Shown piece after piece: positions 1 through 8,549 of a stretch of DNA of 64,000 nt (position 1 is its first letter; each line of letters starts with the position of its first letter). This stretch comes from Mycobacterium sp. 1081908.1. Its GTDB lineage: Bacteria; Actinomycetota; Actinomycetes; Mycobacteriales; Mycobacteriaceae. The notes under the pieces were generated by a model, which worked only from the letters and a program-made list of their open reading frames with translations, was not told where the DNA came from and searched no databases. The stretch covers positions 1-64,000 of the forward strand of contig NZ_LZLY01000133.1 of the NCBI RefSeq assembly GCF_001673535.1. Direction: 5' to 3'. Position numbers and translations under genes: made by a program.

Positions 1-1
1 G

Positions 2-1828
2 CCAGCTCTGTGGGCGCCCGAAACCCGTGCCGGATGCCTTGCGCCAGCAGCGGTTCCACGTCCCGGCGCGGCCGGCTCGGACGTCGCTCTGGCGTCGGCG
101 TTCAGCGGTGGCCAGGGCGGCGGTGGGGGCAGCTCCATCCTGGTCGGCGTCGGCGGCAACGGCGGCAACGGCGGCAACGCCGGCGCCGGGCTCTTAGGCG
201 GCCCCGGCACCGTCGGGGCCGGCGGGCTCCTGCTCGGCCGAAACGGGATCCCCGGGTTACCGATGAGCCCGAACCTGTTGGTGAACCCCAGCTTCGAGAC
301 GGCCGACCCGTCCGGGTCGGGCTACAGCGGCGTGACCATTCCGGGCTGGACGGTGAGCGGCACCCCGACGATCATCGCCTACGGCACCCCGCGCGGTTAC
401 CCGGGACCCTTCTCCATCCCCGACCTGCCGGGCTTCCTCGGCTTCCCCGGCGCCGCGCCCCCGGGCGGCGGCAGCAATTTCGCCGGCGGCGGGCCCGTGG
501 CCACATCGACCATCAGCCAAATCGTCGACCTGAGCGCCGCGGCCGGCAAGATCAACACCGGCACAACGCCATACACGCTAAGCGGAATGCTCGGCGGCTA
601 CCTGGGGGACCCGTCCTCGGCGTCGCTGAAGGTCACCTTCCTCAACAACAGCGGGGCCGTTCTGGGCACCGGCACAACCACGTCGGTCACGTCGCTGGAT
701 CGCTTGGGAATCACCGGGTTCCAGGGACGGGACGTCTCCGGGACGATCCCGGTGGGCACCACCAAAGCCGTGGTGACCGCGACCTTCGCCGACCACAACC
801 CGGTCCTCGGCAACTACAACAACGCCTTCGCCGACAACCTGTCGTTCACCGTCGGCGATCCGAACCTCACCCAGCCGACGCTCACCGTCCCGACGTCCAA
901 CGTCGGCCACCTGGATCACGTGTTCCTGATCTACATGGAGAACCACGGCGTCGGCGACATCCTCGGCAGCCCCAACGCGCCGTACATCAACGCGCTGATC
1001 AACAGCTACGGATACGCGAACAACTATTACGCGCTGGGCCACCCAAGCGACCCCAACTACTTCCGGGTCCTCGGCGGAACGGACTACGGGATCGACGTCA
1101 ACCCGCCGCCGAACGTCATCTACGGAAACAACAACCTGATGGCGAAGATGGATGCTTCGGGCGTCAGCTGGGCCGGTTACGCGCAGAGCATGCCCGCCCC
1201 CGGCACCATCGTCGACTCGGGCGACTACGCCGTCGACCAATTACCCTTTGCGATGTTCAACTACGTGTATGCCAACCCCAACCCCGGCTACCTGCAGACG
1301 CACCTGCTGCCGCTGACGAATTTGGGCACCGATCTGCAAAACCCAAGCACCGCGCCGAAATTCACGTGGATAGCCGCCAACGAGTCGAACAACATGGAAG
1401 GCCCCGTCAGCACTCCGACCGGCGCGCTGAACTTCCTGGGCAGCCAGCTCACGACCCACCAGTACAACATCGCGGCCGGCGACCAGTTCGTCCAGCAACA
1501 GGTGTCCACTATCCAAAGCTCGAACACGTGGACCGACCCGACGCAGCACGACGCGATCATCATCACGTTCGACGAGGACTACAACAATCTGTCGCTGGGC
1601 ATCGGCAACCAGGGCAACAACGTTCCGATGATCATCATCCCGAACGCGGGCGCGGTGAACGCCGCGACTGGAGCGATGCAATCCGGTCACTTCATCGCCA
1701 CCACCCACTACGACCAGTACAGCCTTATGGCCACCATCGAAGACGCCTTGAGTCCTTCGCCGGGAGCGCTGGGACCGCTCACCGCGAACGACATGTACGC
1801 CCAGCCCATGAACGAATTCTGGAAGTAA
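2..1828 (+). CDS. PGRS-linked phosphoesterase, 5' end outside window
   Basis: The frame is open to the left edge, so the start is missing. Residues before position 262 of the window read as GGNGGNGG / NAGAG-type glycine-asparagine repeats, the signature of mycobacterial PE_PGRS linkers, which supports translation of this part. From about 263 the protein becomes a non-repetitive secreted-type domain (NPSFE motif near 286, a jelly-roll-like stretch), followed from about 912 by a domain resembling the phosphoesterase family of phospholipases C and acid phosphatases (Pfam PF04185), recognisable from HVFLIYMENHG and the late ITFDEDYNN and GHF segments. The protein ends at TAA 1826-1828. A PE domain would be expected further upstream. 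If so, this is a surface-exposed or secreted hydrolase carried on a PE_PGRS scaffold. Domain identity is by eye; substrate unknown. Confidence 0.7.
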   Translation, partial: PALWAPETRAGCLAPAAVPRPGAAGSDVALASAFSGGQGGGGGSSILVGVGGNGGNGGNAGAGLLGGPGTVGAGGLLLGRNGIPGLPMSPNLLVNPSFETADPSGSGYSGVTIPGWTVSGTPTIIAYGTPRGYPGPFSIPDLPGFLGFPGAAPPGGGSNFAGGGPVATSTISQIVDLSAAAGKINTGTTPYTLSGMLGGYLGDPSSASLKVTFLNNSGAVLGTGTTTSVTSLDRLGITGFQGRDVSGTIPVGTTKAVVTATFADHNPVLGNYNNAFADNLSFTVGDPNLTQPTLTVPTSNVGHLDHVFLIYMENHGVGDILGSPNAPYINALINSYGYANNYYALGHPSDPNYFRVLGGTDYGIDVNPPPNVIYGNNNLMAKMDASGVSWAGYAQSMPAPGTIVDSGDYAVDQLPFAMFNYVYANPNPGYLQTHLLPLTNLGTDLQNPSTAPKFTWIAANESNNMEGPVSTPTGALNFLGSQLTTHQYNIAAGDQFVQQQVSTIQSSNTWTDPTQHDAIIITFDEDYNNLSLGIGNQGNNVPMIIIPNAGAVNAATGAMQSGHFIATTHYDQYSLMATIEDALSPSPGALGPLTANDMYAQPMNEFWK

Positions 1829-1953
1829 AGACCGCCGGCAGGCGCGGCCGGCCGCGGAACTTCTGAACTCCTGCGGGAGTGTCGGATCGCCCAGGACGGG
1901 GCACTCCACCTTTGAATGCTGTTCGCGTCTCAGAACAGGCGAAAGGTGTCGTG

Positions 1954-2838
1954 ATGCCGCACATAGTGATGACCGTGTCGGGAACCGGGGTCGACATGTG
2001 GAACACCGCGCCACCGCAACCCGCCGGCGTGGGTGCCGCGCTGGCGGCCGCGTTTCCCGACCTGTTCTACTGGCAGCCGGTCGGTAACTACCCGGCCAGC
2101 GTCTTCCCCATGGGGCCCAGCGTGGACGCCGGCGTCGCCGAGCTGAATAGGCTTTGCACACAAATCAATCCGCCAGCCGGTGTGCCGTCCTATCCGGAAA
2201 GCTCCATTATCCTGCTCGGGTACTCGCAGGGCGCTATCGTCGTGTGCCAATTCCTGCACACGATAGCGTGGCTGAATCCGCAGATCGCGAATCGAATTGT
2301 CGCGGTGGGTGTTTGGGGCAATCCTCTCAGGCTGCCGGGATTCGCTTCAGGCAACCAGTTCGCCGGGTGGCCGATGCCGGCCGACGTAGACGGTGTTGTC
2401 ACCGGCGGCGTTTCGGGTCCGGCCTGCATGATGCCCGCAGACGTTGCGCCACACCTGCTCACACCGGTCAGGCATTTCTGGGGAGATTTCGTCAACACAA
2501 TAGGAGTCGGCAACGATATCTACGCGGACGCACCCGTCGGTCCCGACCCGTGGACGGCCGAGGCGGGCCCGGGCGTGATCGAGACGCAGATCTACAACAT
2601 CGTCCAAAATGCGAACAGCCCCAACATTTTCGCGATCCTCCGCGACGCGTTAAAGCTGGTGAACCCGACTACATCGGTCGAGGAGATCATCTCCATCACC
2701 GAGGCGATCTACAACGGCGGCATGTTCTGGGCGGCCGGCCCCAACGCATCCCACTACACCTACGACACGACACCGATCTATAACTTCATTGCCTTGGCGG
2801 GCCAAGAGACACAACCGTTTTCCACCAGCCAGGTTTGA
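1954..2838 (+). CDS. Lysin-B-like / PE-PPE-domain serine hydrolase
   Basis: A 294-residue alpha/beta hydrolase. It opens with VMTVSGTGVDMW, then WQPVGNYPASVFPMGPSV, then the nucleophile elbow GYSQGA, then VGVWGNPLR. This series is typical of mycobacteriophage lysin B (mycolyl-arabinogalactan esterase) and the related PE-PPE/cutinase-like hydrolases. Ser in GYSQG is the predicted nucleophile; an Asp and the late His of the ASHYTYD region would complete the triad. ATG 1954 is chosen because GAAAGG lies 7 nt upstream; GTG 1951 is the alternative. No signal peptide is obvious. The 3' half of this gene recurs as a decayed copy at 14,683-14,900, on the far side of the metabolic block. A cell-envelope lipid esterase is the most likely function; a captured phage gene is a second possibility. 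Confidence 0.75.
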   Translation: MPHIVMTVSGTGVDMWNTAPPQPAGVGAALAAAFPDLFYWQPVGNYPASVFPMGPSVDAGVAELNRLCTQINPPAGVPSYPESSIILLGYSQGAIVVCQFLHTIAWLNPQIANRIVAVGVWGNPLRLPGFASGNQFAGWPMPADVDGVVTGGVSGPACMMPADVAPHLLTPVRHFWGDFVNTIGVGNDIYADAPVGPDPWTAEAGPGVIETQIYNIVQNANSPNIFAILRDALKLVNPTTSVEEIISITEAIYNGGMFWAAGPNASHYTYDTTPIYNFIALAGQETQPFSTSQV

Positions 2839-2843
2839 CGGTG

Positions 2844-3989
2844 CTAGGCGAAAGCATGCGGCGTCACAAGGAACTTCTCTCCGGTCGCTCGCTTGACGTA
2901 TTCGGTGAACGCGCCGGGATTGAGCATGCCGGCGAGTGACACTTCCCGGGTGTAGCGACTCGCGAACGTCGTGGTGAGCTCCGCGGCCACCCGGGCGCGC
3001 AGCCGACCGAAGGTCGCCGCGTCAATGCTCTGAAGAAATGGGGTCAGCAGCCATCCTCCGACGCCCCAAGCCATCCCGAAATTCCTCGTGAGCACGGTGG
3101 GACTGGTGTCGAGCGCGCCGTAGATGTACACCTGCTTGTGCACGGCCGAACCGTAGCGCGAGTATTCCGCCGCGGTCGCGTTGGCCGCCTGCTCCATGGC
3201 GTTGAGGATCTGGCTTGCCAGCGTTCCCCCGCCCGTGGCGTCGAACGCAAGGGTCGCGGAGGTCGCCGTGAGTGCCTCGACGAGATCCGTCGGGAACGAC
3301 GGCGATGCCGAGTTGAGGACATAGGTTGCGCCGAGCGACCGCAGCAGCTTTTCTTGCTCCGGCTTTCGGACGATGTTGACCAGGGGTATCCCGTCTTTCT
3401 GGCAGAGCTTGACCAGCATTTGGCCGAGGTTCGACGCCGCGGCGGTGTGCACGAGGGCGGAATGTCCTTCGCGGCGCATGGTTTCGGTCATTCCGAGGGC
3501 CGTTAGCGGATTGACAAAGGACGACGCCCCATCGCGGGCCGTGGCACCCTCGGGCAGGACCAAGCATGCGGACGCGTCGATCGCACGGTATTGCGAGTAC
3601 ATGGCGCCGCCCGCAATCGCGACGGTTTTTCCGACGAGGGCCTGGGCCGCCGGCGACTCCCCCGCCGCCACCACGGTGCCGGCACCCTCGTTACCGACCG
3701 GGAGCGACTTGTCGAGTCGCGCCGACAGCCCCTTCAGCGCGGCCTCTCCGACGGACGCGGTGACGACGGGACGCTCGGGTGTGCCCGCGACCGTCGCAGT
3801 CGTCATGTCCGCGCTCGCAATGAGCAGTCCCAAATCGGACGGGTTGATCGGCGAGGCCTCCACACGTACCAACACCTCGTTGTCGCCGGGCGCTGGAACT
3901 GGAACCTCGTGCAGCGAGAGTTCGAGCGCGCCACCGGACGTCACCAGTGAACGCAGCTCCAGGGCGGTGTCAGGCAAATCTGCGGCCAT
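2844..3989 (-). CDS. MDR-family zinc-type / quinone-like oxidoreductase
   Basis: A 381-residue medium-chain dehydrogenase/reductase. The N-terminal GroES-like fold shows EVLVRVEASPINPSDLG and NEGAGTVVAAG. The Rossmann half has HTAAASNLGQMLVKL and VNIVRKPEQEKLLRSLGA. The Cys/His cluster of zinc alcohol dehydrogenases is not seen, so a quinone-oxidoreductase-type NADPH enzyme is more likely than a zinc enzyme. It converges on the lysin-B-like gene with a 5-nt gap and lies 58 nt from the YchJ-like gene. The substrate cannot be told from sequence. Confidence 0.75.
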   Translation of the reverse strand: MAADLPDTALELRSLVTSGGALELSLHEVPVPAPGDNEVLVRVEASPINPSDLGLLIASADMTTATVAGTPERPVVTASVGEAALKGLSARLDKSLPVGNEGAGTVVAAGESPAAQALVGKTVAIAGGAMYSQYRAIDASACLVLPEGATARDGASSFVNPLTALGMTETMRREGHSALVHTAAASNLGQMLVKLCQKDGIPLVNIVRKPEQEKLLRSLGATYVLNSASPSFPTDLVEALTATSATLAFDATGGGTLASQILNAMEQAANATAAEYSRYGSAVHKQVYIYGALDTSPTVLTRNFGMAWGVGGWLLTPFLQSIDAATFGRLRARVAAELTTTFASRYTREVSLAGMLNPGAFTEYVKRATGEKFLVTPHAFA

Positions 3990-4047
3990 GGTGGGTGCCT
4001 CGTTCCTGTTTGGGGGGTGCCTTCAAGCGTCTGAACGCCAAATGCGA

Positions 4048-4446
4048 CTACGAATCTTCCCCGACGGCGTCTAGGTAGAACCATCGGCCGGCTCGGCGTT
4101 CGAAGCGGCTGCGCTCATGCAAGCTGCCGGTGCGAGCCCCAGACTCGAACCGGGCCGTGAATTCCACTTCGCCGGAATCGTCGTCCGGGCCGCCCGCGAC
4201 GGTATCGACCACCTCCAGACCGGTCCAGGTGATGGTCGGGTCAACGATCACCTCGGCCGGCCGCGTCCGCGGGTGCCACGTACGGAACAGATAGTCGGCG
4301 TCACCGTAGGCGAACGCCGAATACCGCGACCTCATCAGTTCCTCGGCCGATCGGGCCTGCAACTCGCCGCAGTGAAATCGTCCGCAACAAGCGCGATAAC
4401 CAGCGTCACTGCCGCAGGGGCACGGCGGTCCGAGAAACTCGTCCAT
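4048..4446 (-). CDS. YchJ-like SEC-C motif protein (UPF0225)
   Basis: A 132-residue protein with an N-terminal CPCGSDAGYRACCG cysteine cluster, the SEC-C-type zinc motif of the YchJ family. It is followed by RSAEELMRSRYSAFAYGDADYLFRTWHP, typical of the NTF2-like YchJ fold. Length and order match the family. The function of the family is unknown. The start is the ATG that places the zinc motif at the N-terminus. The upstream gap to 4,546 holds a tRNA-end relic. Confidence 0.85.
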   Translation of the reverse strand: MDEFLGPPCPCGSDAGYRACCGRFHCGELQARSAEELMRSRYSAFAYGDADYLFRTWHPRTRPAEVIVDPTITWTGLEVVDTVAGGPDDDSGEVEFTARFESGARTGSLHERSRFERRAGRWFYLDAVGEDS

Positions 4447-4508
4447 GTCACCAGTCTGCGGGACGTCGCGTCGTGCCGACAGATTGCTCCGGCCATACAG
4501 GCGGGTTG

Positions 4509-4533
4509 TGGGGCGCGCGGGGCTCGAACCCGC
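4509..4533 (-). repeat. Relic of a tRNA 3' end, att-like
   Basis: These 25 bases match the first 25 bases of the 39-bp attachment repeat at 15,750-15,774 with one mismatch. Read on the minus strand they give a T-stem/loop (GCGGG, TTCGAGC, CCCGC) and the 3' acceptor strand of a tRNA. No D-arm or anticodon arm precedes them, so this is not a functional tRNA. It sits 12 bp beyond the stop codon of the CoA-transferase gene. It could be an old attachment-site remnant or a fragment of another tRNA with a similar T-arm. Confidence 0.6.
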
Positions 4534-4545
4534 ATCCGCCGGTGT

Positions 4546-5718
4546 TCAGATCGCACCCGACGACCGAAGGCGCTCCATTCCGGCCGCGTCGTAGCCCGCC
4601 AGGGCGCCGAGTAACTCTTCCGTATGCTGCCCAACGTGCGGCGCCGCTGGCGGTGCAAATCGTTCGTCGGGTTTTGTCTTGATGCACGTCCCAATCAATC
4701 GCTGCGACGTGCCGTCGGGCTGAGCCTGCTCGTAGACGAGTCGGCGAGCCTTTGCGTGGTCGTCATCGAACAGGTCTGCTCCCAAAAACGCTGGGGCTCC
4801 TGCGATATCGGCCGCGATGAAGAAGTCGCTCCATTCCTTGCGCGTGCGTTCTTTGAATATTGCCGTCAACTCGTCGCGCAGCCGGGCCTCTTCCCCTACA
4901 TCCTCTCCCGGTTTCCTGCGCCCTGGTTCGTAGAGATCCATCCGGTCGAGTGACTCGCAGAATCTGAGCCAGAACTTGTCCTCCAGGGCGTTGAACACCA
5001 CGTAGTTACCGTCGCCTGTTTCGTAGTACTGGTAGCGAAGCGAAGCGCGGATTCCCTCGCCGTAGGCCGGTTGACCGTTCGCCAGCGCCGTGAGGTGTTG
5101 AAAGTTCCAATTGATCGCCGCATCGACCTGCGCTACTTCGACGTACTGCGGCTTGCCGTCGCGCCCGGCGGCATGCAACGCGGCGAGTACGCCCATCGCC
5201 GCGTACAGCGGACCCGCCAGAACACCCGTCGTCCCTGTGGCCGCCCCCGAAAGACGGGGCGTCCCATCCGCGTCGATTATCGGCGGACTCAAGCCGGCGA
5301 AACAGTCGAAGGACAGCCCGTGCGTGGGTAATCGGGTGTAGGGCCCATAGCTGCCCATGCCATTGAGCACGCAATAGACAACCGTCGGGTTGACGGCGAC
5401 GATGTCGTCGTAGCTGAAGCCCAGCCGGTGCGCGGTTCCATGACGTAATCCGTCGATCACTACCGCCGATGTCGCGGCCAGGCGGCGAAACGCGTCTTGA
5501 CCGTCCGACGTTTTCAGGTTTATCGCCACGCTCTTCTTGCCCCGGTTCCAGTGAGAGTCCTGCAACTCGCCACCGGAAACCGCCGAACCGCGGAAACCAC
5601 CGCCGCCAGGCGGCTCCACCTTGATCACCTCTGCGCCGAGGTCAGCCAGATGCCCGCCCAGCGCATCCGCGGAGAAGAGGGACACCTCGAGGACTCGTAC
5701 ATCCTTGAGAAGTTCCAT
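4546..5718 (-). CDS. CoA-transferase, CaiB/BaiF family (class III)
   Basis: A 390-residue class III CoA-transferase. It begins with VRVLEVSLFSADALGGHLADLGAEVIKVEPP, the CoA-binding Rossmann start of the family, and has KKSVAINLK, MGSYGPYT and YVEVAQVDAAIN further on. Asp lies in the S/A-x-x-D position where formyl-CoA-transferase-type enzymes carry their nucleophile. ATG 5718 has AAAGG 7 nt upstream; GTG 5721 is an alternative. It is the last gene of the minus-strand P450-amidohydrolase-ALDH-CoA-transferase series, 17 nt after the aldehyde dehydrogenase. It should move CoA onto an acid produced by that pathway; the acid is unknown. Confidence 0.85.
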   Translation of the reverse strand: MELLKDVRVLEVSLFSADALGGHLADLGAEVIKVEPPGGGGFRGSAVSGGELQDSHWNRGKKSVAINLKTSDGQDAFRRLAATSAVVIDGLRHGTAHRLGFSYDDIVAVNPTVVYCVLNGMGSYGPYTRLPTHGLSFDCFAGLSPPIIDADGTPRLSGAATGTTGVLAGPLYAAMGVLAALHAAGRDGKPQYVEVAQVDAAINWNFQHLTALANGQPAYGEGIRASLRYQYYETGDGNYVVFNALEDKFWLRFCESLDRMDLYEPGRRKPGEDVGEEARLRDELTAIFKERTRKEWSDFFIAADIAGAPAFLGADLFDDDHAKARRLVYEQAQPDGTSQRLIGTCIKTKPDERFAPPAAPHVGQHTEELLGALAGYDAAGMERLRSSGAI

Positions 5719-5735
5719 CACGCGACCTTTCCCCG

Positions 5736-7259
5736 CTACATCATGGTGATCGATTTAAGCTCGGTGTATTCCTCGAAGCCCCAGCGACCCTGCTCTCGGC
5801 CAAGACCACTTTGCTTGAAGCCGCCAAAAGGCCCCCCGCCGTTGAACATGCCGCGCGCCGGCAGAGACCAGCCGGGGCCCTGCCCTCCCCCCGGATCGGC
5901 TCCTAGATCGACACCGGGTGCGACGGTTTGCACCATGACGGTGCCGGTTCTGACCTGCCTCGCTACGTTGAATCCCTTTGCAGCGTTGCGAGTCACGACC
6001 AGACCCGCCAAACCGTAGATGGAGTCGTTCGCGATGCGGATGGCTTCGTCTTCGGAGCGATAGGTCATCACCGCCAGCACAGGCCCGAACACCTCCTCCT
6101 GACATAAGCGCATGTCGTTGCGGCAGTCGACAAATGCCGTCGGTTCGTAGTAGAAGCCGCGTTCGAGATGTTCGGGACGTTTGCCGCCGACCACCAGCCG
6201 CGCGCCTTCTTGCAGGCCGGCCTGGACGAAGGATTCAACTCGCTGACGCTGCTGATCCCTGATTAGCGGACCGACGACGGTGGCGGGATCACGTGGGTCC
6301 CCGACCGTGATCATTGGGGCCATGGCTTTGAGGCCCTCGACATACGCGTCGAGCAGGCGCTCGGGCAACAGAAGTCGCGACGTGACGGTGCATGCCTGTC
6401 CGGCATGCATCAGCACCTGCCCGAATCCTATTCCCGCAACGTCACTTTCGGTGACATCGTCAAGAACGATGTGCGCACTCTTGCCGCCTAGCTCCAGCTG
6501 TGCGCGTTTCATCGTTGCCGCCGATAGTTCACGAATGCGCCGACCGGTCGCGGTCGAACCGGTGAACCCAATCATGTCGACGCCTTTGTGGGTACACAGC
6601 TCCTCCCCCACGTCGGCACCGCCCACAATCACATTGAACACACCGGGCGGAAGGCCCGCTTCCTCGCCAACCTTGGCCAGCTCCAGCGCGTTCATCGGTG
6701 TCCACGGGTGCGGCTTGAGTACCACAGTGCAGCCGACGGCCAAGGCGGCCAGGCACTTCTGAATGTTGATCGAGAAAGGAAAGTTGAACGGCGTGATGAC
6801 TCCGACCACCCCAACCGGTTCGCGAACCACTGTCACGCCGCCCAGGCCGGTCGGCGACACCACGGGGCCGCCCGGTGTCTCCACCCACGTCACATCGTGT
6901 TCGACGAATTCGCCGTAGTAGTGGGCCGCCTCGATCGCACCGCCAACCTGAATCAGGTCGGTGATGAAGCCGGTCGAGCCGATCTCGGCGACGACCAGCT
7001 CACGAAGCTCGGCTTTGCGCTCGTCGAGGATCTCAGCGAATCGCTTGATGATCTTGGCCCGTTCCCGGACGGCCATCCATGGCCACGGCCCTTCGTCGAA
7101 AGCCCGCCTGGCGGCCTCGATCGCCATGGCCGCCTGCTTTTGTCCCCCGTCGACGACTCGTCCGATCAATTCCTCGGTGGCCGGATCGATGACGTCGATG
7201 GTGCCGACGGCGTTGTCGCTCAACCACTTACCGTCGATGAAGCTCTGATACTCCCGCAT
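5736..7259 (-). CDS. NAD(P)-dependent aldehyde dehydrogenase
   Basis: A 507-residue aldehyde dehydrogenase. Visible landmarks are the cofactor-binding ITPFNFPF and VLKPHPWTP, GFTGSTATGR, the general base Glu256 in QLELGG, the nucleophile Cys290 in GQACT, and EEVFGPVLAV. Length is normal for the family. ATG 7259 is used; a TTG lies one codon upstream. The gene sits 22 nt after the amidohydrolase and 17 nt before the CoA-transferase, so co-transcription is likely. In this context it should oxidise the aldehyde made by the alcohol dehydrogenase at 13,500 into the acid that the CoA-transferases activate. Confidence 0.92.
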   Translation of the reverse strand: MREYQSFIDGKWLSDNAVGTIDVIDPATEELIGRVVDGGQKQAAMAIEAARRAFDEGPWPWMAVRERAKIIKRFAEILDERKAELRELVVAEIGSTGFITDLIQVGGAIEAAHYYGEFVEHDVTWVETPGGPVVSPTGLGGVTVVREPVGVVGVITPFNFPFSINIQKCLAALAVGCTVVLKPHPWTPMNALELAKVGEEAGLPPGVFNVIVGGADVGEELCTHKGVDMIGFTGSTATGRRIRELSAATMKRAQLELGGKSAHIVLDDVTESDVAGIGFGQVLMHAGQACTVTSRLLLPERLLDAYVEGLKAMAPMITVGDPRDPATVVGPLIRDQQRQRVESFVQAGLQEGARLVVGGKRPEHLERGFYYEPTAFVDCRNDMRLCQEEVFGPVLAVMTYRSEDEAIRIANDSIYGLAGLVVTRNAAKGFNVARQVRTGTVMVQTVAPGVDLGADPGGGQGPGWSLPARGMFNGGGPFGGFKQSGLGREQGRWGFEEYTELKSITMM

Positions 7260-7281
7260 CAAACGAATCCGTCGCCGTTGA

Positions 7282-8487
7282 CTACGTCAGCGTCGGATAC
7301 GGGGCGGGCTCGAAGTCGAAGACCCGGCGGGCATTGCCCTGCAGCACTTTGTACTTGTCGAGGTCAGACCGACCGTCCAGTGCCTTGTGAGCGGCCTGAA
7401 GGGAGTTGGGCCAAAGGCTGTCGGTGTGTGGATAATCCGTTTCGATCATCACGTTGTCGACGCCGATGGAGTCGAGGTTAGCCGCCCCGAAGTCATCCTC
7501 GATGAAGCAGCCGTACATGTGGTCGCGGAAGAGCTGGCGAGGTGACTCCGGAAAGATCTCGGGGTCGGTGGGCACCGCGGCCAGGCGCATCGTGGCCGGA
7601 TCAACCGACCAGTTGTTGGCGCGCAGGTACTGGTAGTCGGTGGCGACGTGTTCGGCGCGCTCGATGAGGTAGGGGATCCAGCCGATGCCGCCTTCGGCCA
7701 GCACGATCTTCAGATCGGGGTACTTCTGCAGCTTGCCCGAGAACAACCAGTCGGTGGTCGAGTTCGCCAGATTGAGGTTGATGTTGACCGCCTGAACCCC
7801 GAACGGGGCGTCGGGGGATGTGGTCGGGCTGACCGAGGACGATCCGATGTGGGTGCACAGCGGCATCTTCGTCTCGTTCACCGCCGCGAAGAAATCATCC
7901 CATGCCCCCGAGTGGATGGACGGAAATCCGAGCGGGTGCATGTTCTCCGAGAAGGCAATGGCTTTGGCGCCCTTGCCGGCGCAGCGTAACGTCTCCTCGA
8001 CGGCCAAACGGGTATCCCACAACGGAATGATGACCATGGGGATGTAGCGACCGGGCGCCGCCGCGCACCACTCGTCGATGACGAAGTCGTTGTACGCCCG
8101 CACGCACTTGAGACCCAGATCGCGGTCACCGAGGTGGGCGAACATCTGACCACAGAACCGGGGGAAGAACGGAAAGTTCAATCCCGCGATCACATGATCC
8201 TCGTCCATGTCAGGGATGCGGGCCACCGGGTCGAAGTAGGCGCGGGGCATATCGTCGTAATTCACTGGCAGCGGGGAATACTCGGCCGGCCTTTGGTGAG
8301 CCGCGACCAAGATGCCTAGCACCGACGCGCGCGCTTGGTCGTAGACCCACGTATCGACGCCGTCGATGCGCTCGACGTGTGGCACCCGATCGCGGTCGGC
8401 GGCCGATGCGCGATCGACCCATAGGTTCGGGGGCTCGATGATGTGGTCATCGACGGAGATCATCCATTGCAGATCTTGCTTGTCCAC
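7282..8487 (-). CDS. Amidohydrolase-2 / ACMSD-like metal hydrolase
   Basis: A 401-residue amidohydrolase of the ACMSD/gamma-resorcylate decarboxylase type. It carries an early metal motif (SVDDHIIEPP), central THIGSSS, LAEGGIGWIPY, and the late IETDYPHTDS with the metal-binding Asp. GTG 8487 is chosen because GGAGGAA lies 3-9 nt upstream; the ATG nine codons later starts right at the metal motif. It lies between the P450 and the aldehyde dehydrogenase on the same strand. Such enzymes hydrolyse or decarboxylate cyclic acids and lactones, so it may act on a ring product of the P450. Confidence 0.82.
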   Translation of the reverse strand: MDKQDLQWMISVDDHIIEPPNLWVDRASAADRDRVPHVERIDGVDTWVYDQARASVLGILVAAHQRPAEYSPLPVNYDDMPRAYFDPVARIPDMDEDHVIAGLNFPFFPRFCGQMFAHLGDRDLGLKCVRAYNDFVIDEWCAAAPGRYIPMVIIPLWDTRLAVEETLRCAGKGAKAIAFSENMHPLGFPSIHSGAWDDFFAAVNETKMPLCTHIGSSSVSPTTSPDAPFGVQAVNINLNLANSTTDWLFSGKLQKYPDLKIVLAEGGIGWIPYLIERAEHVATDYQYLRANNWSVDPATMRLAAVPTDPEIFPESPRQLFRDHMYGCFIEDDFGAANLDSIGVDNVMIETDYPHTDSLWPNSLQAAHKALDGRSDLDKYKVLQGNARRVFDFEPAPYPTLT

Positions 8488-8549
8488 GGGTTCCTCCCTG
8501 ATTTCGCTATTACGCTGTCTACGAGCCGATGTGGGCTGCGCCGCACCCC

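Noticed and set aside
120..200. CRISPR-like short repeats near the left edge
   Set aside because: These are in-frame GGN codon repeats of a PGRS protein, with no spacers or constant repeat length.
4447..4545. A tRNA gene before the YchJ-like gene
   Set aside because: Only the T-arm and acceptor end are present. The upstream bases do not form D or anticodon arms. Listed as a relic.
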